Notes: generated by a model from the letters alone, not told the origin. DNA of 64,000 nt from Bryopsis sp. KO-2023 (GCA_030272585.1 BSYQ01000002.1:3100001-3164000); one strand, 5' to 3'; shown: positions 30,074-42,768, numbered from the stretch's first letter. A program made the numbers and translations.

Positions 30074-32589
30074 GGTGCTAAAAAAACCATCAATGTTAAG
30101 TATGCACTCCACAACGATGAAAAACAACCATGCAAAAGGGGTGTAGAACAACGTTAATGGTGTCATTAACCACGCGATTGTTTACAACGTATTCAGCGAA
30201 TCTCCTATAGTGCAGTTGGAGTGCGCTAGGGTGCGGAGTCCTCTTAACCCTCTTCATCCGCCCCCTCGGGAAACGCACCACGCCTCCATGCATCTTGTAA
30301 AGCTTGCTAGATCAATCTTTTGATTCACCCCACCCTTTGGTTAAAAGTCCACCTCCATCAAGTGATCAGATTGAGCAAACAGAAAAATTTATTTGGAGGA
30401 AATATGTTGTGTGGAATAAGAGGCTAAGAGGTTTATCAAATGCCCCCTCTAGAGTTCTTAACCATTTCGCCACAAATTCAAGCGCCCCTAATGTCTTGGA
30501 CTAATCTCGTGTTAATTTTTGCATACCCTAGACGCGAGGCCATGAGAATGCCCTCAACAAATCAACCCGTCGATGTCAAACGTACTCTAGTACTTATCAA
30601 CACTTGGTAATTACCTGTTAGATGTACTATTCTCTTCATACCCACTTCCAAACGTTTCTTGCGACCATATTGCTTCCAAACTAAATATCAGGTCGGTCAC
30701 GAAAGCAACGAACGTACAATTCTTCGTTTTTTCTCTTTATTTGCCGTGTTGCCTGCGAGCTCATGAATCATTGCCGTGATGAATTCAAGGACAGTCGTAA
30801 CAGTCACAAACTGCGTTATCCCAATTAATGACTTCCAATTTCAAGTTCGCTATCGGCGTTTGCCGAGGGTGCTAAGGGTGCTTCTTCTTGTCGCTACAAC
30901 AGCAGCCTCCAACACCTTTCCTAACTGACACACCTGATTTGGCACTTGGTGCAGGGCTTGCTCACGCATATCATTCTGGCATATCATATAAAAAATCCAT
31001 GGTGGGAGCATGAAGGGTTAATAGAAAACATCACTAAGCTTCGTGAAATCCCTACAAAAATCCAATATTTTGTATCCTAGGAACGATGATTATTTTTCGC
31101 GGTCGCATTTCATTTGTCAGGTGGAACGTTATTTCAAATCACGTAGATATTACGCAACTTTTCTTGAGACTTGGAAAAACCCAAAAGAACGCCTTCTATT
31201 TGCGTCCCTTTCCACTTCGCTTATGGTTTAGAAGTGGTCGATAGAGCGAAACAAGGCCTCGTAAGTTGCAACATGCTTAGGTGTGATCAATGCAAGAATT
31301 CCCGGTATCAATTTCTCTTGTGTACGACATGGTCGACTTGTCTATCACGAACTTTGAGATGGTATCAAACTCATCATCAACATTTCTTATGTCCTTACCA
31401 ATCTTTTCAAGCCCCGCCTCGAGGTTATTTATTCGGGAGTCTTGGTAGTACACATCACATCTGCTTCTTACACCAAGGCGTGACAGAGGCAGGACAGCCG
31501 GCTAACCAAGGGGCGATCTTCAAAGAAGCACAATCATCGTTGTCTAGAGACAAATTACCGTGGATCGGCCACATCTCATCATGTCCTCTTCTGGAGGATC
31601 TATTCATCTTGAATGCTTCCCATAATAAATTTTGTGGTATCGTATCATTTTGATCAATAATCCTGCTCTCGCACAGTTGCTCTCCCTTCAACATCTTGTT
31701 ACGTGACACAAACTTGAATCGTTTCAAGGTTGCAAAGCATGTATACTTCATAATCAAACTTTTTGGGAACTCTAGATACCCAACACCAATTGATGATCAG
31801 ACCCACGTGGAACTGAGAATCTTGTGTCGTTTCGCACTTTTCAGACACTATTTCTTTTTGCGCACTACCCCTCTCCGTCTATTTAGATGATCCTAGTATC
31901 TCACACACACCGTGAATGAGCTAAATTTGCAGACCTCTTGCAGAGTACGCACCTCTATATTAGTTCCTCCGTCGCATCTTGTTCAATAGCTCGCGCAACC
32001 CCATCAATGTTTCGTGCTTGAAGTCTGTCTCGAAAATCACCCAATTAAAACCCTTTCTAAAAGCGAGACCAAAATTTGCATCACCTTCACTTCTTCTTAG
32101 GATATATTTATTATCCATGCAGCGGCCTTCCGGAAGGCTGTCTTCTGCAGGGCGTGTCTTTCTGTTTCAAGGGCTGTAACCCTTGCCTCCGCTTGGATCG
32201 CCCTTTGTTCCGCGTCATTCGCACGGTTCTGTCACTCCACCACCTCGGCTCACAGCTTTTGGTTTTCCTCCATCGCCTGCTTTGCCTCTCGGACAAACTT
32301 CTCGAACCCGGCTGCGGAGAAATCCATTTTCTTTTGGTCTTTTGGCCCATAGGTATTCACAAATGCTTCTATCTAGATCCACGCTTTAAGTACTCCGAAA
32401 GAGGTACAACTCAACCACATCGCGCAACTGAAAGGTACCATCTGATGTGACGAGGGATGGGAATTTCCTCCAAACTTCCGAGGTACCGCCTTGTTTGATG
32501 TACCGTCCCATACTATGCATATTTTCATTCATCAACGGCTTGAGTCTCCTTAAACTTAGGTGTGGCTTTACATTGCCTCGATTACGTCG
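30074..32589. other. decayed sequence without a clear gene
   Basis: Starts with a piece resembling one inverted minisatellite unit (30104-30122) and further CAACG words. Minus-strand segments at about 31280-31760 and 32110-32340 have coding-like, coiled-coil composition (for example SRINNLEAGLEKIGKDIRN, and AEQRAIQAEARVTALE). They are heavily decayed and may be remains of an older element or host gene; I cannot assign them. The rest shows nothing. Confidence 0.35.
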
Positions 32590-35500
32590 ATTGATGTAGC
32601 GAAGAAACTTGTGGATCGTTTGGGGTTAGAGTTCTCCTCGTGTAATAAGACCGTTTCGTTAGCCAACGGGTCTGTTTGCAATGTGGACAAACGATGCGGA
32701 AACATCAACATGCAGTTGGGCGGATACAAAACCCAGTTTTCTGCGGATGTTTTTCCTCATCTCACATATGACATCGTGTTAGGGTTACCGTGGCTCATCG
32801 CCAATAACCCGTCCATAGACTTTGCACAGGGAACTATCAACATTCGCCAAGGTCAAGGTTGGATAACAGTACCGGTAAAAGAAAGACCGACTGATTATCT
32901 TCAACTTGCGAATGAAACCACACCTCTCATCACCCACAAGAATATATTCCGCTACATCAAGAAGCAAACTGAATCCACGGATAGTTTGGCTTACTTGGTG
33001 GTGGTGCGTGAATCCGACCCCACGGATAGCAATCACTTGATGCAATATCCGTATGAGGGGGTAACCGTTGATAACCTTCAAACTTCAACGGGCACCAACA
33101 CACCACAAGAGACGGACGTACCGAAGTTGCTGCATGATCAGATGCACCCGGATATCCGCTCTGTGGTGGAGGAATATAGCCATATTTTTCCGAAAGATCT
33201 CCCACCTGGCATACCTCCCGTCCGCAAGGGTCATGAATTTAAGATCGACCTTGAGGATGAGAATATGAGCTCAATCCACCGTCCCCTGTACAAACTTTCT
33301 CCGGCTGAATTGGATGAAGTTCGGACGCAAGTGGATTATCTCCTCGAGCAACGGAAGATTAGACCGTCAGAGAGTCCCTGGGGAGCCCCCATACTCTTTG
33401 TCCCTAGGAAAGACGGCGGACTGCGGATGTGTGTTGATTACCGATGGATCAACCACTACACCATTAAGAACCGCTATCCACTTCCGCTCCCCGAAGAGTT
33501 AATGAACCGGCTCGCTAAAGCAAAGATCTACACCAAGATCGACCTCCGCTCGGGTTACTGGCAATTTCCAGTCCGGCCAAAGGATACCCCAAAAACCGCA
33601 TTCCGCACACGATACGGGCATTTCGAGTTCCTCGTTTGTCCCTTCGGAATGTCCAACTGTCCGGCCCAGTTTCAAACTATGGTGCAGGATTTGTTGGGGG
33701 AGTTTTTGGACCACTTTGTGGTTGTTTTCATTGACGACATTCTGGTGTTTTCCAATTCAGTGGAAGAACATGTCGATCATTTGAAGCAGGTATTCGAGCG
33801 GTTACACAAACACAAGCTCTACGCGAAAGCGAGCAAGTGTGAAGTGGGGGTCAGCGAGACCGATTATCTGGGATATCATTTGTCAGGGAAAGGCCTGCAA
33901 CCAATGAATGATAAAGTGCGGGCTATTCAAGAATGGAAGGAGTTGAGCTCAGTTGGGGATGTGCGAAGTTTTCTGGGCATGGTATCTTACTATCGTAAGT
34001 TTACACCAGAGTTTGCGCGGATTGCAGGACCCTTACATGATCTTATCAAAAAGAATCATGTGTGGAGATGGGGGCCTATTCAGCGCAAAGCCTTTAGCAA
34101 ACTCAAGCAAAAGATCACCCGCACCCCCATACTACCCGATCCGCTTCTTAGGTACACCGTAATAACGGACGCATCAGGAACTGCATATGGAGCAGTTTTG
34201 TGTCAGGACCATGGAAAGGAGCTACAGCCAATAGCCTACCTTTCAAGACGATTAAAACCAGCTGAGACACGATATTCCGCATATGAGCGGGAGCTGGGGG
34301 CTGTAGCATATGCGCTCAGCCAATGGCGACATTACCTCGAAGGAGCGCCTGGGAAGGTTACGGTTATGACAGACCATCAGCCGATAACCCACTTCATGAC
34401 CCAAGCTACAATGTCGCGGACACAATCCCGATGGTTCAAGTCAGGGTACTTTGATTCCATATGTCCACAAATCGTCTATGTGCCTGGCAAAGCCAATGTA
34501 TTGGCGGATGCGTTATCCCGAAGCCTTCCTGATTCACAGGATCAAATTCATGCTTTGTCCGCCTGGGTGGTGGATGAAGCGGATGCATGGAAGACCGCTA
34601 TTGCAGCAGATCAAAAACTGCAAGCGGAAGTCGCGAAAATCCAAACGGGTAAACCCACGAAACTTTCGTTCGAGGATGGCTGGTTGTATTATAAAGCAAC
34701 TCCCACTTCAGACAAAGTACTAGTGGTTCCAAATGGATACCAGAAAAAGGTTATGGGGGAGTTCCATGATGTTCCGAGCGCTGGACACGCAGGTGCCGCC
34801 CGGACATTGGATGTGCTACAGCGATACTACTGGTGGAAGGGAGTTGGAAAGGATGTCCAAGCATATATACGGACATGTCCTGTCTGTCAGCGGACAAAAG
34901 CTGATACGACGAAGCAGAAAGGGCTTCTGCATCCACTTCCAATACCGACAACAAAGTGGGAACAGATCACCACTGACCTCGTGACTGATTTACCAAAGTC
35001 ACGTGGGTTCACCGCCATCGCGGTATTTGTTGATCGGCTAACCAAGTACGTCCGCTTCGCACCGTGCACAAAGGAAATAACCGCCCCGGAATATGCAGCG
35101 TTGTTTGTGGACAACATCTACAAACACTACGGCCTCCCCAAAGTGATAATTTCTGACCGAGACCCCAGATTCACAAGTTCCTTCTGGCGGTCTTTGTTTT
35201 CACTTCTGGGAACCCAACTCCGAATGAGCACAGCCTACCACCCACAAACAGATGGGCAGTCAGAGGTTACTATTCGGGTGTTGGAAGACTTTTTGCGGCC
35301 TTATGTGGAGCGGTATCCAGACCGCTGGGTTGATTTCTTGGCGACAGCAGAATTCGCAGCCAACAACTCCCGCAATGTGTCCCAGCACATTTGTTGTATG
35401 GGCAGCATATGGGCCAAATTACCGTGCACAAAAAGTTAACGGCGAAAGAAGAGTCCGAAATGGCAACCGAAATGGTGAAACGAATGGACGAGCAACTGCA

Positions 35501-36019
35501 GCAGGCAAAGCAGCAGTATGCAACCGCACAAGAGCGGATGTGTGTCCAAGCGAACAAACGGCGGCGGGAAGTAATCTTCAAAGAAGGGGAGGAAGTTTTG
35601 GTACGGAGTGCATTTATTCCGCTGCAATCCTTGCAAAAGATCCCACCAAAAATCCGCCGGAGGTTTGTCGGGCCATTCAAAGTGGACAAAGCGATATCCA
35701 CAGTCGCTTATCGCCTGCAACTACCACCCCACTGGACTATTCATTCTACCTTCCATGTCTCCAAGCTGAAGGCATACAACCGCTTGTCAGAAGATGATGA
35801 GCGGGAGGTGGAACCTCCCGAAGGGGAGTTGGTGGATGGCTCCATTGAATATGAGGTCGAGCGTATTCTGCGGGATCGAGGCACACCCAATCGCCGGGAG
35901 TACTTGATTCTGTGGAAGGGCTATGATTTGATGGAAGTCATCTGGGAGCCAGAAGCCCACCTGGCCAATGCCAGCGATATCTTGGCGGAGTATCTCAAAA
36001 ACCGCACGCGCTTGCCGAC

Positions 36020-36504
36020 CAGAGATAGGACTTGGGCCAAATTTTTGGTCCGACTCCGGTCCGGTCCGGTTACGGTCGGGTTACGGTCACCGTACTACGG
36101 CCGTAACTCCGTACCGTAACCGGAGTAATATGTTGTTTTTACGGTACGGAACAGGTACGGTATAACTACGGTAGGCCCTAAATCACCGTGAAGTAGCGTG
36201 GTTCAGTGCTAAAGCGTTAGGCTGCAGTCAGTAGGGTCGCGGGTTCGAATCCCCCTGGGTTCCTTTGGAATCGCGGGACCCTGCGGGGGTCACTTTCTAC
36301 GGTTTACGGTTGTTACGGCCGTTACGGTCGTTACGGTCCGGTACGGAGCGGTACGGAGTGGTACGGTGCTACGGTTACGGCCGTAAAAGTACGATTTTCT
36401 GACGAAAATTGTACTCCGGTTACGGTCCGGTTACGGTGGTTACGGTCCGGTTACGGTGGTTACGGTCCGGTTACGGTGACCGTAACCGTAAAGTCCTATC
36501 TCTG
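36020..36504. mobile_element. non-autonomous hAT-type element with tRNA-like core
   Basis: 485 bp bounded by inverted repeats CAGAGATAGGACTT / AAGTCCTATCTCTG and an exact 8-bp target duplication TTGCCGAC (36012-36019 and 36505-36512). The CAGRG-like terminus and 8-bp duplication are the signature of hAT transposons. It has no ORF, so it must be mobilised by a transposase elsewhere. Both halves are packed with copies of CGGTTACGGT and its complement, like the subterminal transposase-binding repeats of hAT elements. The centre holds a tRNA-like segment. It is inserted in the pol tail of the broken chromovirus. Confidence 0.85.
36191..36265 (+). ncRNA. tRNA-like segment with Pol III A and B boxes
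   Basis: B box GGTTCGAATCC (36242-36252) matches the consensus fully, and an A-box-like TGGTTCAGTGC (36199-36209) matches at 10 of 11 positions, 33 bp upstream. The stretch looks like a tRNA from D arm to T arm, but the T stem has a mismatch and no good acceptor stem forms, so I do not call it a working tRNA. It may be a SINE head captured by, or inserted into, the hAT-type element. Confidence 0.5.
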
Positions 36505-36897
36505 TTGCCGACCAAAGAGGAAATCCGCTCTAAGCGGGAAGAAAGGCGAACAAGGCGGCGGAAACAACCTCTCTAGATGATACAGATTGATATGGGGAAG
36601 GGAACGATGGTTGATGAGTTGGTATCAGTTCACCCATAATCAAATACATCTAAGAGCGAGCTACAGAGAGCTGAGTCAAGATAGCGAGGGTAATATCAAA
36701 GCGGGCTAGAACCTTGGATGAGACGACACTCAATAGAGGAAGTCTTCCATCAGTGACAAGTGAATGACTCTATCACTTGTATAAACTAGCTAGGCTGCAA
36801 CCCTCCAGCCCTATTTCGTCAAAAGTTTACGCCGAGCGCACTGAACCTTCAGAAGCAACCGCCACCAGAGCAACACATTGAGAGCATTTGTGTCAAA

Positions 36898-38505
36898 ATG
36901 TCCGGAACATCAGACCATTTGGAGCGACTCCGTCAGCAGAGGGATGAGTGGAAAACAAAGGCAGAGGCCTTGGAGACGGAGCTCGCAGAAGCCTTAGAAT
37001 CTGGAACGGAGGCAGTGGATGCACATGCAAATGTGGTGGCGGATTATGAAACATTACACAAGAAGCTTCAGGAGGGTGTGACAAAAAGAGATGAGCAGGA
37101 GGCGGAAATTTGTGACCTGGCGGCGAAACTCCGGGAAACAGAGGAGGAAAGAACGGCGGAAAAAACGAAGCTAGAGGCGGATTGGAAGGATCGATACCGG
37201 GCTCTTCAACAGCAGTTGAGTGACGCTCAAGTGAAAGCCCGCGGTGCGGAAGCGGAACTCAAGCCCATCAAAAGAGAGTTCTCCGCGAAAGAAGCAGAAA
37301 TTTCCGCAAAGGATCAAACAATTTCCGCGCGGGATCAAGAAATTTCCGCAAAAGCAAAGGAAATCACCCAGCTGACCACCGATCTGGGCCTCTCCCGGAA
37401 AACAGCCACTAAAGCGCAGGCGGATACCGAATGGTATCACAAGGAAAACCGGCAGCTCATCAGCGAGGCGGAGAAACGCTACAAAAACCTCGTCACAGTC
37501 CAAAAAGAGTTGGCGGCCACAAACGCAGCTCTCACCAAGGCGGAAAAAGGAGACAATTTCTGCAGCAGCACGACCGCCCGTGTGTTAATGTCCGAGCTGG
37601 TGGCGTCCAAGGTTGAGGTCAACCGGCTTCGGGCCAGCCTCAGTGACATTCCGCAGTCACTCGCGAGTTTTTCAAGCGGACTTGTTGGAGTACGCCTGGA
37701 CACCGCAAAAACACACGCACAATTGGTTCGAGATGGCCGGATAAAAGATCAGGTCGATATGCACAAGGTCAAGGAAATCACCATGACGAACCTGGACCTC
37801 ACCAAAGCGCATAACTTGGACCAGGTGAATGACTGGTTGAGCCGGATAAACGGCGCAGCGGATAATATCTCCAAGCAGTTGACGAAACCACCCCTGAGTT
37901 CCCTTGACGATGACGACGACGAAGACGTCAGAGCGGAAGAACCAACCGATTCAAAAGCACCTTTGAACGCGGAGGACACGCAAACAAAAGCAATCGTCAA
38001 AGCAGCAATGCTAAAAGCACAAGCAGAAGCAAAACGCATCGCGGAGGCGGATGCGGAGAAAAAGAAAGCAGCCGCAAAGGAGAAAGCGGACGCGGAAAAA
38101 CAAAAGGCGGACGCGGAGAAAACACACGCGGACGCGGGAAAAAAGAAGGCGAACGCGGAAAAAAAGACACCCGCCGAAACCAAGAAAGGGGAGCCGTCGC
38201 CTATGGCGGACGCGGAAAAAAAAAAGGCGGACGCGGAAAAAGTGACGGAAGCGGAAAAAAAGAAGGGCGCGGAGAAAAGCACAAAGCGGGGGAAGAAACG
38301 CACACGTGCGAAGGACGCGAAAGAGTTGCGAAACGCGCTCAAAAAGATCAAAGGCACGCACGATCCAGCACTCGCGGGAACGAAGTGCTATTATTGTGCG
38401 GGAACGCAACATGGTGTTGGGATGAAAGCCGGTTGTGGGGCACACTACGTTTGCCCCACACACTGGCCCCATCATCATGTAATGGACCGGATCATCAATC
38501 GGTAG
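36898..38505 (+). CDS. third ORF of the broken chromovirus
   Basis: 535-residue frame after pol, matching the plan of the third ORFs elsewhere in the window: long coiled coil (about residues 5-240), Lys/Ala/Glu-rich repeats built on ADAEKKKA (about 360-470), then the Cys/His cluster CYYC (near 497) and C-x3-H-x2-C-x2-H-W (near 508-519). Its N-terminal sequence shares little with the others, but the cluster spacing is the same. The element is a fossil and the ORF is probably not functional. Confidence 0.65.
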   Translation: MSGTSDHLERLRQQRDEWKTKAEALETELAEALESGTEAVDAHANVVADYETLHKKLQEGVTKRDEQEAEICDLAAKLRETEEERTAEKTKLEADWKDRYRALQQQLSDAQVKARGAEAELKPIKREFSAKEAEISAKDQTISARDQEISAKAKEITQLTTDLGLSRKTATKAQADTEWYHKENRQLISEAEKRYKNLVTVQKELAATNAALTKAEKGDNFCSSTTARVLMSELVASKVEVNRLRASLSDIPQSLASFSSGLVGVRLDTAKTHAQLVRDGRIKDQVDMHKVKEITMTNLDLTKAHNLDQVNDWLSRINGAADNISKQLTKPPLSSLDDDDDEDVRAEEPTDSKAPLNAEDTQTKAIVKAAMLKAQAEAKRIAEADAEKKKAAAKEKADAEKQKADAEKTHADAGKKKANAEKKTPAETKKGEPSPMADAEKKKADAEKVTEAEKKKGAEKSTKRGKKRTRAKDAKELRNALKKIKGTHDPALAGTKCYYCAGTQHGVGMKAGCGAHYVCPTHWPHHHVMDRIINR

Positions 38506-38949
38506 CTCACGGATAAAAGTATCCGGCCTCTCGATATGACCGCCGAACATCTTCGCCTCGGTAAACGTGCGGAGGACTTTCTCCCGCTCCCATCGCTTCC
38601 ACACCCGGATACCACTGATCAGATCACCCTGCCATGTCAGGTGTGCCGGGTAAAATCCGCCGCCTTCCCTTTCAAAAACCGGCACCAAGGAGCTCGGAGC
38701 CCGGCTGACTTACATCCTACGGACGATGTGGGATCTCGAGGGCTTGGACTCGGATTCCGCTTAAGCACGCGGAATTCATCGACAGAGAGAGAGAGAGCCA
38801 GAGCCAGAGATGTCAGAGCCAGAGCCGGACAGAGACAGTTTTACCTTGGGGGATTTTCTTTCTTTCTTTTCTTTTTCTTTTTCTTTTTCTTTTCTTTTGG
38901 GTTCTTCTTCGGGTGTGGACACCCTGTTGGGGGGGGGGGGGGGAGTAGT

Positions 38950-39120
38950 TGATACATTGATCGCACTCATTTTGCAGTACGAGTGTGTAGTACGGGTTAG
39001 TACGGGTTCTAGGGGTTAAGTTCAGAGAGAACACTTGTAAAATTAATTCTCTGGTTTGTAGTGTGTGTGACCCCAGTCTCAACCTCAGCAACGACTTCAG
39101 TAAAACCTACAACCTCAGCA
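38950..39120 (+). repeat. probable 3' LTR of the broken chromovirus
   Basis: Begins TGATAC right after a G-rich tract (from about 38929), the same arrangement as in the 43-53 kb element, whose LTR also starts TGATA. A TGTAAAATTAAT word inside resembles TGTAAAAATTAAT in that element's LTR. The end is not defined because no partner LTR was found. Confidence 0.5.
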
Positions 39121-39140
39121 ACGACTTCAGTAAAACCTAC
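39081..39140 (+). repeat. 30-bp direct duplication
   Basis: Two perfect copies of a 30-bp unit (AACCTCAGCAACGACTTCAG and 10 more bases) at 39081-39110 and 39111-39140, in or just after the probable LTR. Confidence 0.8.
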
Positions 39141-42100
39141 AGGGACCTAACAAGGGTGTTTGCTTAGGGAAGGTGTGTTGGCGTCAGAGGGGCTTTGTGC
39201 TTGTGCCAAGCGACTGAAGCATATTTTTTCCGATAATAAGAAATACAAGCAGCAATAACTGTCTCATCAAGACTTCAACAGACTTGTTCGTTTCTTTTAA
39301 TGCATTGTTCTGTGCGTAGCAACCGTATTGAAGACAGTTACCAGCTTGCTTCCAGACCTGGTCGACTCCTTGCTATTATTTCTACCACTAAGGTGTGTAA
39401 GTCTTGTTCAACATGGTCCGGCCTCCTCGGTCTTACCCCTATCTAAAGCCCTTTATCTCCCTCCTTTTTCACTTATTTGTCAAAGACCCCTTCTCCCTCC
39501 TTTTTTACGTCCTTTTTTTTGTCACAGTCCCCTTGTTGCGTGGGTGGAGGTGGTGGTGGGATGGACGGCGGAGGTGGCGGCGGAGGTGGCGAAGGATTCC
39601 AAGAGGTTCTCCTAGGTATAGCTGCTCTTTTTCCGTCTACGCTTCCGTTCGCGCCCTCTTCCTTTCGGACTTAAAACCCGGGAATTGAAAAATCGAATAC
39701 AAAACATTAAGCAAACAATTTTAGATCCCCATTGATCTTCGTCATCCATTTCAAAAGGTCTGCATGAGGCCACTATGTGTAGCAACGTGCATTGTAACAC
39801 TACGTGTCTTTTTAGCATTTTTTATCCTTCAATGTTTTCGTCACTTTTTCATCTATTTTTCTTTTCTTTCAACGGAGCGTCAACGGAGAGCCTAGAGGCA
39901 TATTACGCTACTGTCCCCTCCACATAAGCCTGAAACTCGCACATAGACGATATATATACATATAGATAAAAACGCAATAGACACGAACTAAATTCAATTG
40001 AAACGAATGAACGCTGGATCCATCTCATGACGTAGGGCATGTTGATAAATTTACGATAAGGAGTGGAAACCGCAACGGCGTTATACGAGCAGGAATGTTA
40101 CACCACTTGTTCAAAAACACCGAAGGCTTGGCACTAGGCACTATGCGGAACTATTGATCTTAACAAAGAAAGTTTATTTTGAAACCGAAAAGATAGCAAA
40201 GCGACACAGAATGTAGTTGTTTGATAAAAAAAAAGAGTCTTTAGCGTTCTAAAAAATCATCCGAAACCATGAAACGTTCTCGGAAAAAAAATCGAAACTT
40301 CATATTGAGAACTCTTTTGTCTTGTGCTTTAAGTGACGTATCTAGGTTGGCGTTACGGTCGTACCACTGTAACAATGGTATCAAACGATATGATGGAACA
40401 CTCGAGGCATCCGGTATGATTGTCTTCAAATTGAAGACTTGGCGTGCCATCATGGATCAGCAAATTTCTTGCTTTCAACAAATTGTGCACCTTCCCTAAA
40501 GTTGAACTTGCTCTTCATTCCTTAAAGATACGGTGAGGCTATTCTGGTCGCCGACTGTAACAAAGATTCATATGCTCAACTCATCAATGGAACCGTTGTG
40601 ACTAGGGGGGATAAGTAATTCCACGTTTTCTTGTTATTAATGTCGTCAGCTTTGTTACAGAGTTGAACTGGACATGAGCTCGCTCATCAGTTGCTGGGTG
40701 GGCAGGGAGCTCAACTTCCAGCGACCCACAAGGTATAGTAGTCCCGTGCAACCGCGTTCAAAGCTTTTGAGTCAAGGCTTTCCTTGGTCGTCCAAGGTGT
40801 GCAATCTTTTCTTTTCTCTTTCTTCGGTGTTGCCGTGGTATCCTTGATACAATTGAGGTCACACACACTTGGCCGCCTTCGTTCATGAGTTGCATAATTG
40901 ACGGTTCCGTGAGCCGCTTCCATTCATTGTGACAAGGGTCTTCTCATTGACGGGATAAGATGTCCATAAGGGGCGCATGTTACAACTGCAGCTGTTACAG
41001 CGCATCCCCATATTAACGTTCCGACCCTTATTTAGCGTACCGCCTATAATCATTGTTCTTTTTCGATCCCGAAATCGCACTCGGTTGCTAAAACTACATT
41101 CCACGTGTAACCTTAATGTTTTGCCAGTATTAAAACTAGAACCTTTTTTTTTCCCATGCCAATTTGGATCTTTTTTTGTACATTTGAACTCATTCAATTT
41201 AGGCCACTTGACCAAATATAAAATCAAAATCGAAAATACTCCATGTCGCACCAACATAATATCATGCACTTTTGATTGAAAAGCTTTGTACGTCAACGAA
41301 TCCACTTTTTTTGTCTTAATTTTTCTTGCATATGCGCATGAAAAAGAATTTGACATCGGAGTACCTTGGAGCATTAACTAGAGCTCTCTGAAGAGACATG
41401 TGTAGCCGAGAATAGAGGTTGCTTAATACTAGAAGGTACAAAAGGAAAGACTTGTGTGGAAAAGGCATAGGAAAGAGTCCTTCAAAAAGGGATGACGATT
41501 AATTGATGATTGATGTCATTAGGAGGTAGTTTACACATAGGAGGAAGTTAGTGGGAAGCTAATCTTTGCCTATTTAATAATGGAAGGGCGCTGTAGAAGT
41601 AGGCATATTTTGGAGGTACTCTTGTAAACACTATCGAAGGACAATAGTCTTTCTGGTCCGGACTTCCTCACGAAACAACCTCAATTTGTGGTGACAGACA
41701 TGTATTGACCTTAACCCCAAAGATGCCACCTGCGACCCGAACCTTTCAAATTCTCGGAAAAAATATTGTGGATGTATTTAATTGACAAGGAAGCAAGATT
41801 CTACGTGAAAAAGACAACACCCAAAAAAGCTGCTCAATCAAGTCAAATTGTTTGGAAAAGAGGCTTGTGTGTAATTTGTCCTAATGAATCTTGAGTAAAA
41901 TTCTAATGGAGCGATAAAAGATCAAGATGGATGGCGCCCTTTGTGAACCATCAAAATTATTAACCCTTGTCATGGTGACCTATTTGTTACCACCAAAAAA
42001 AAAACAGCACGACTCAATGAGTAGTACTCATCCAAATCATCTAGGTCTATTTTCACTTCGCATGCCTGGAGTCGACTTTATTGTCGTATGTCTGTAGTCG

Positions 42101-42768
42101 TTGGGGAAGCTTCAGTCCTATTATACAAAGGAGGATTCTTTTCTCGCCCCTATCGAAAAGGTTGTGAGTGGAATGTATACATCGAACAATCTTGGTTTTA
42201 TGCTGAAACGTTGTAGTTATGGAGTAACTTTTAGGACTCCACAATTATCCTTCAAGTACCCCCCCCAACCACCTGTGGAATTGGTTATCCAGTGGTTCGA
42301 AAAAGAAAGCGTCTCGAAAGTTTACTACATTGCGCATATTTTATCAAATTTCCGGGGGGTTGCATGACACGTCATGGGCGTCATCTTCGTGGTCCTGAAA
42401 AACCATCGGATCTTCATCGACTATCGTTAGCTATACACGAATCTCCCTTCTCTCCCTTTGTCTCTCGCTTTACAACTATTTCCTTCAGTTTAGCATGAAA
42501 CCACGGCGCTTTATTCGTTCTCCTTCATGAGGAAAAATTCAGCTCCCCCCGACAACTCACTCCCTCCTCCTTGCACTGTCCCTACTTTTTGCTCCCGCTT
42601 TTCCCCCCCTTGGACCGTCGGAAAAGTGATGTTCCGCCATTTATGTAGCCTCCCTTTAAGTGGTTGGGAACAGTTTTTTCTTCTTTTAAACTACTCCTGC
42701 TGCACACTTGGGACGTTTTTCAATTAAAAAAAAAATGAAAAACTAGTGTGTTGGTGTTTGTTCTTCAG
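39141..42768. other. no gene resolved
   Basis: AT-rich, with a Gly-codon run near 39540-39600. Open frames at 39404-39688 (plus), 40711-40923 (minus) and 40883-41374 (minus, 163 residues) have no recognisable domain and no good splice signals. The upstream exons of the serpin that ends at 42927 should lie here or further left, but I could not find them, so this area may be rearranged. Confidence 0.35.

Larger units (their letters stand above)
32590..36560 (+). pseudogene. pol: pol region of the broken chromovirus
   Basis: Recognisable parts in order: the end of the protease region (ADVFPHLTYDIVLGLPWL), reverse transcriptase with FIDDILVFS, RNase H, integrase with HHCC finger and DDE core, and a chromodomain (EYLILWKGYDLMEVIWEP). 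The basic tail is split by the hAT-type insertion at 36020-36504. It is treated as a fossil; no intact polyprotein is expected from it. Confidence 0.8.
32590..39120 (+). mobile_element. broken older Ty3/gypsy chromovirus
   Basis: Remains of a third chromovirus lineage: a pol region, a third ORF, a G-rich tract and a probable 3' LTR. No 5' LTR, primer site or gag is recognised. It is broken, with several breaks (roughly three to five), and carries a hAT-type insertion. Its proteins are closer to those of the 43-53 kb element than to the nested pair. It is clearly older than the other copies. Both outer borders are approximate. Confidence 0.8.

Noticed and set aside
36191-36265. Functional tRNA gene
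   Set aside because: The B box is perfect, but the T stem has a mismatch, no paired acceptor stem forms, and it lies within a miniature transposon.
39404-39688. Small membrane protein with a Gly/Trp/Arg-rich tail (selenoprotein K-like idea)
   Set aside because: The hydrophobic part comes from T/C-rich DNA and the tail from a GGT-rich run. There is no family motif, and the three frames give equally odd products.
40883-41374. 163-codon minus-strand frame
   Set aside because: AT-rich, with no recognised domain, no splice signals at its ends and no similarity to neighbours. Not supported as a gene.
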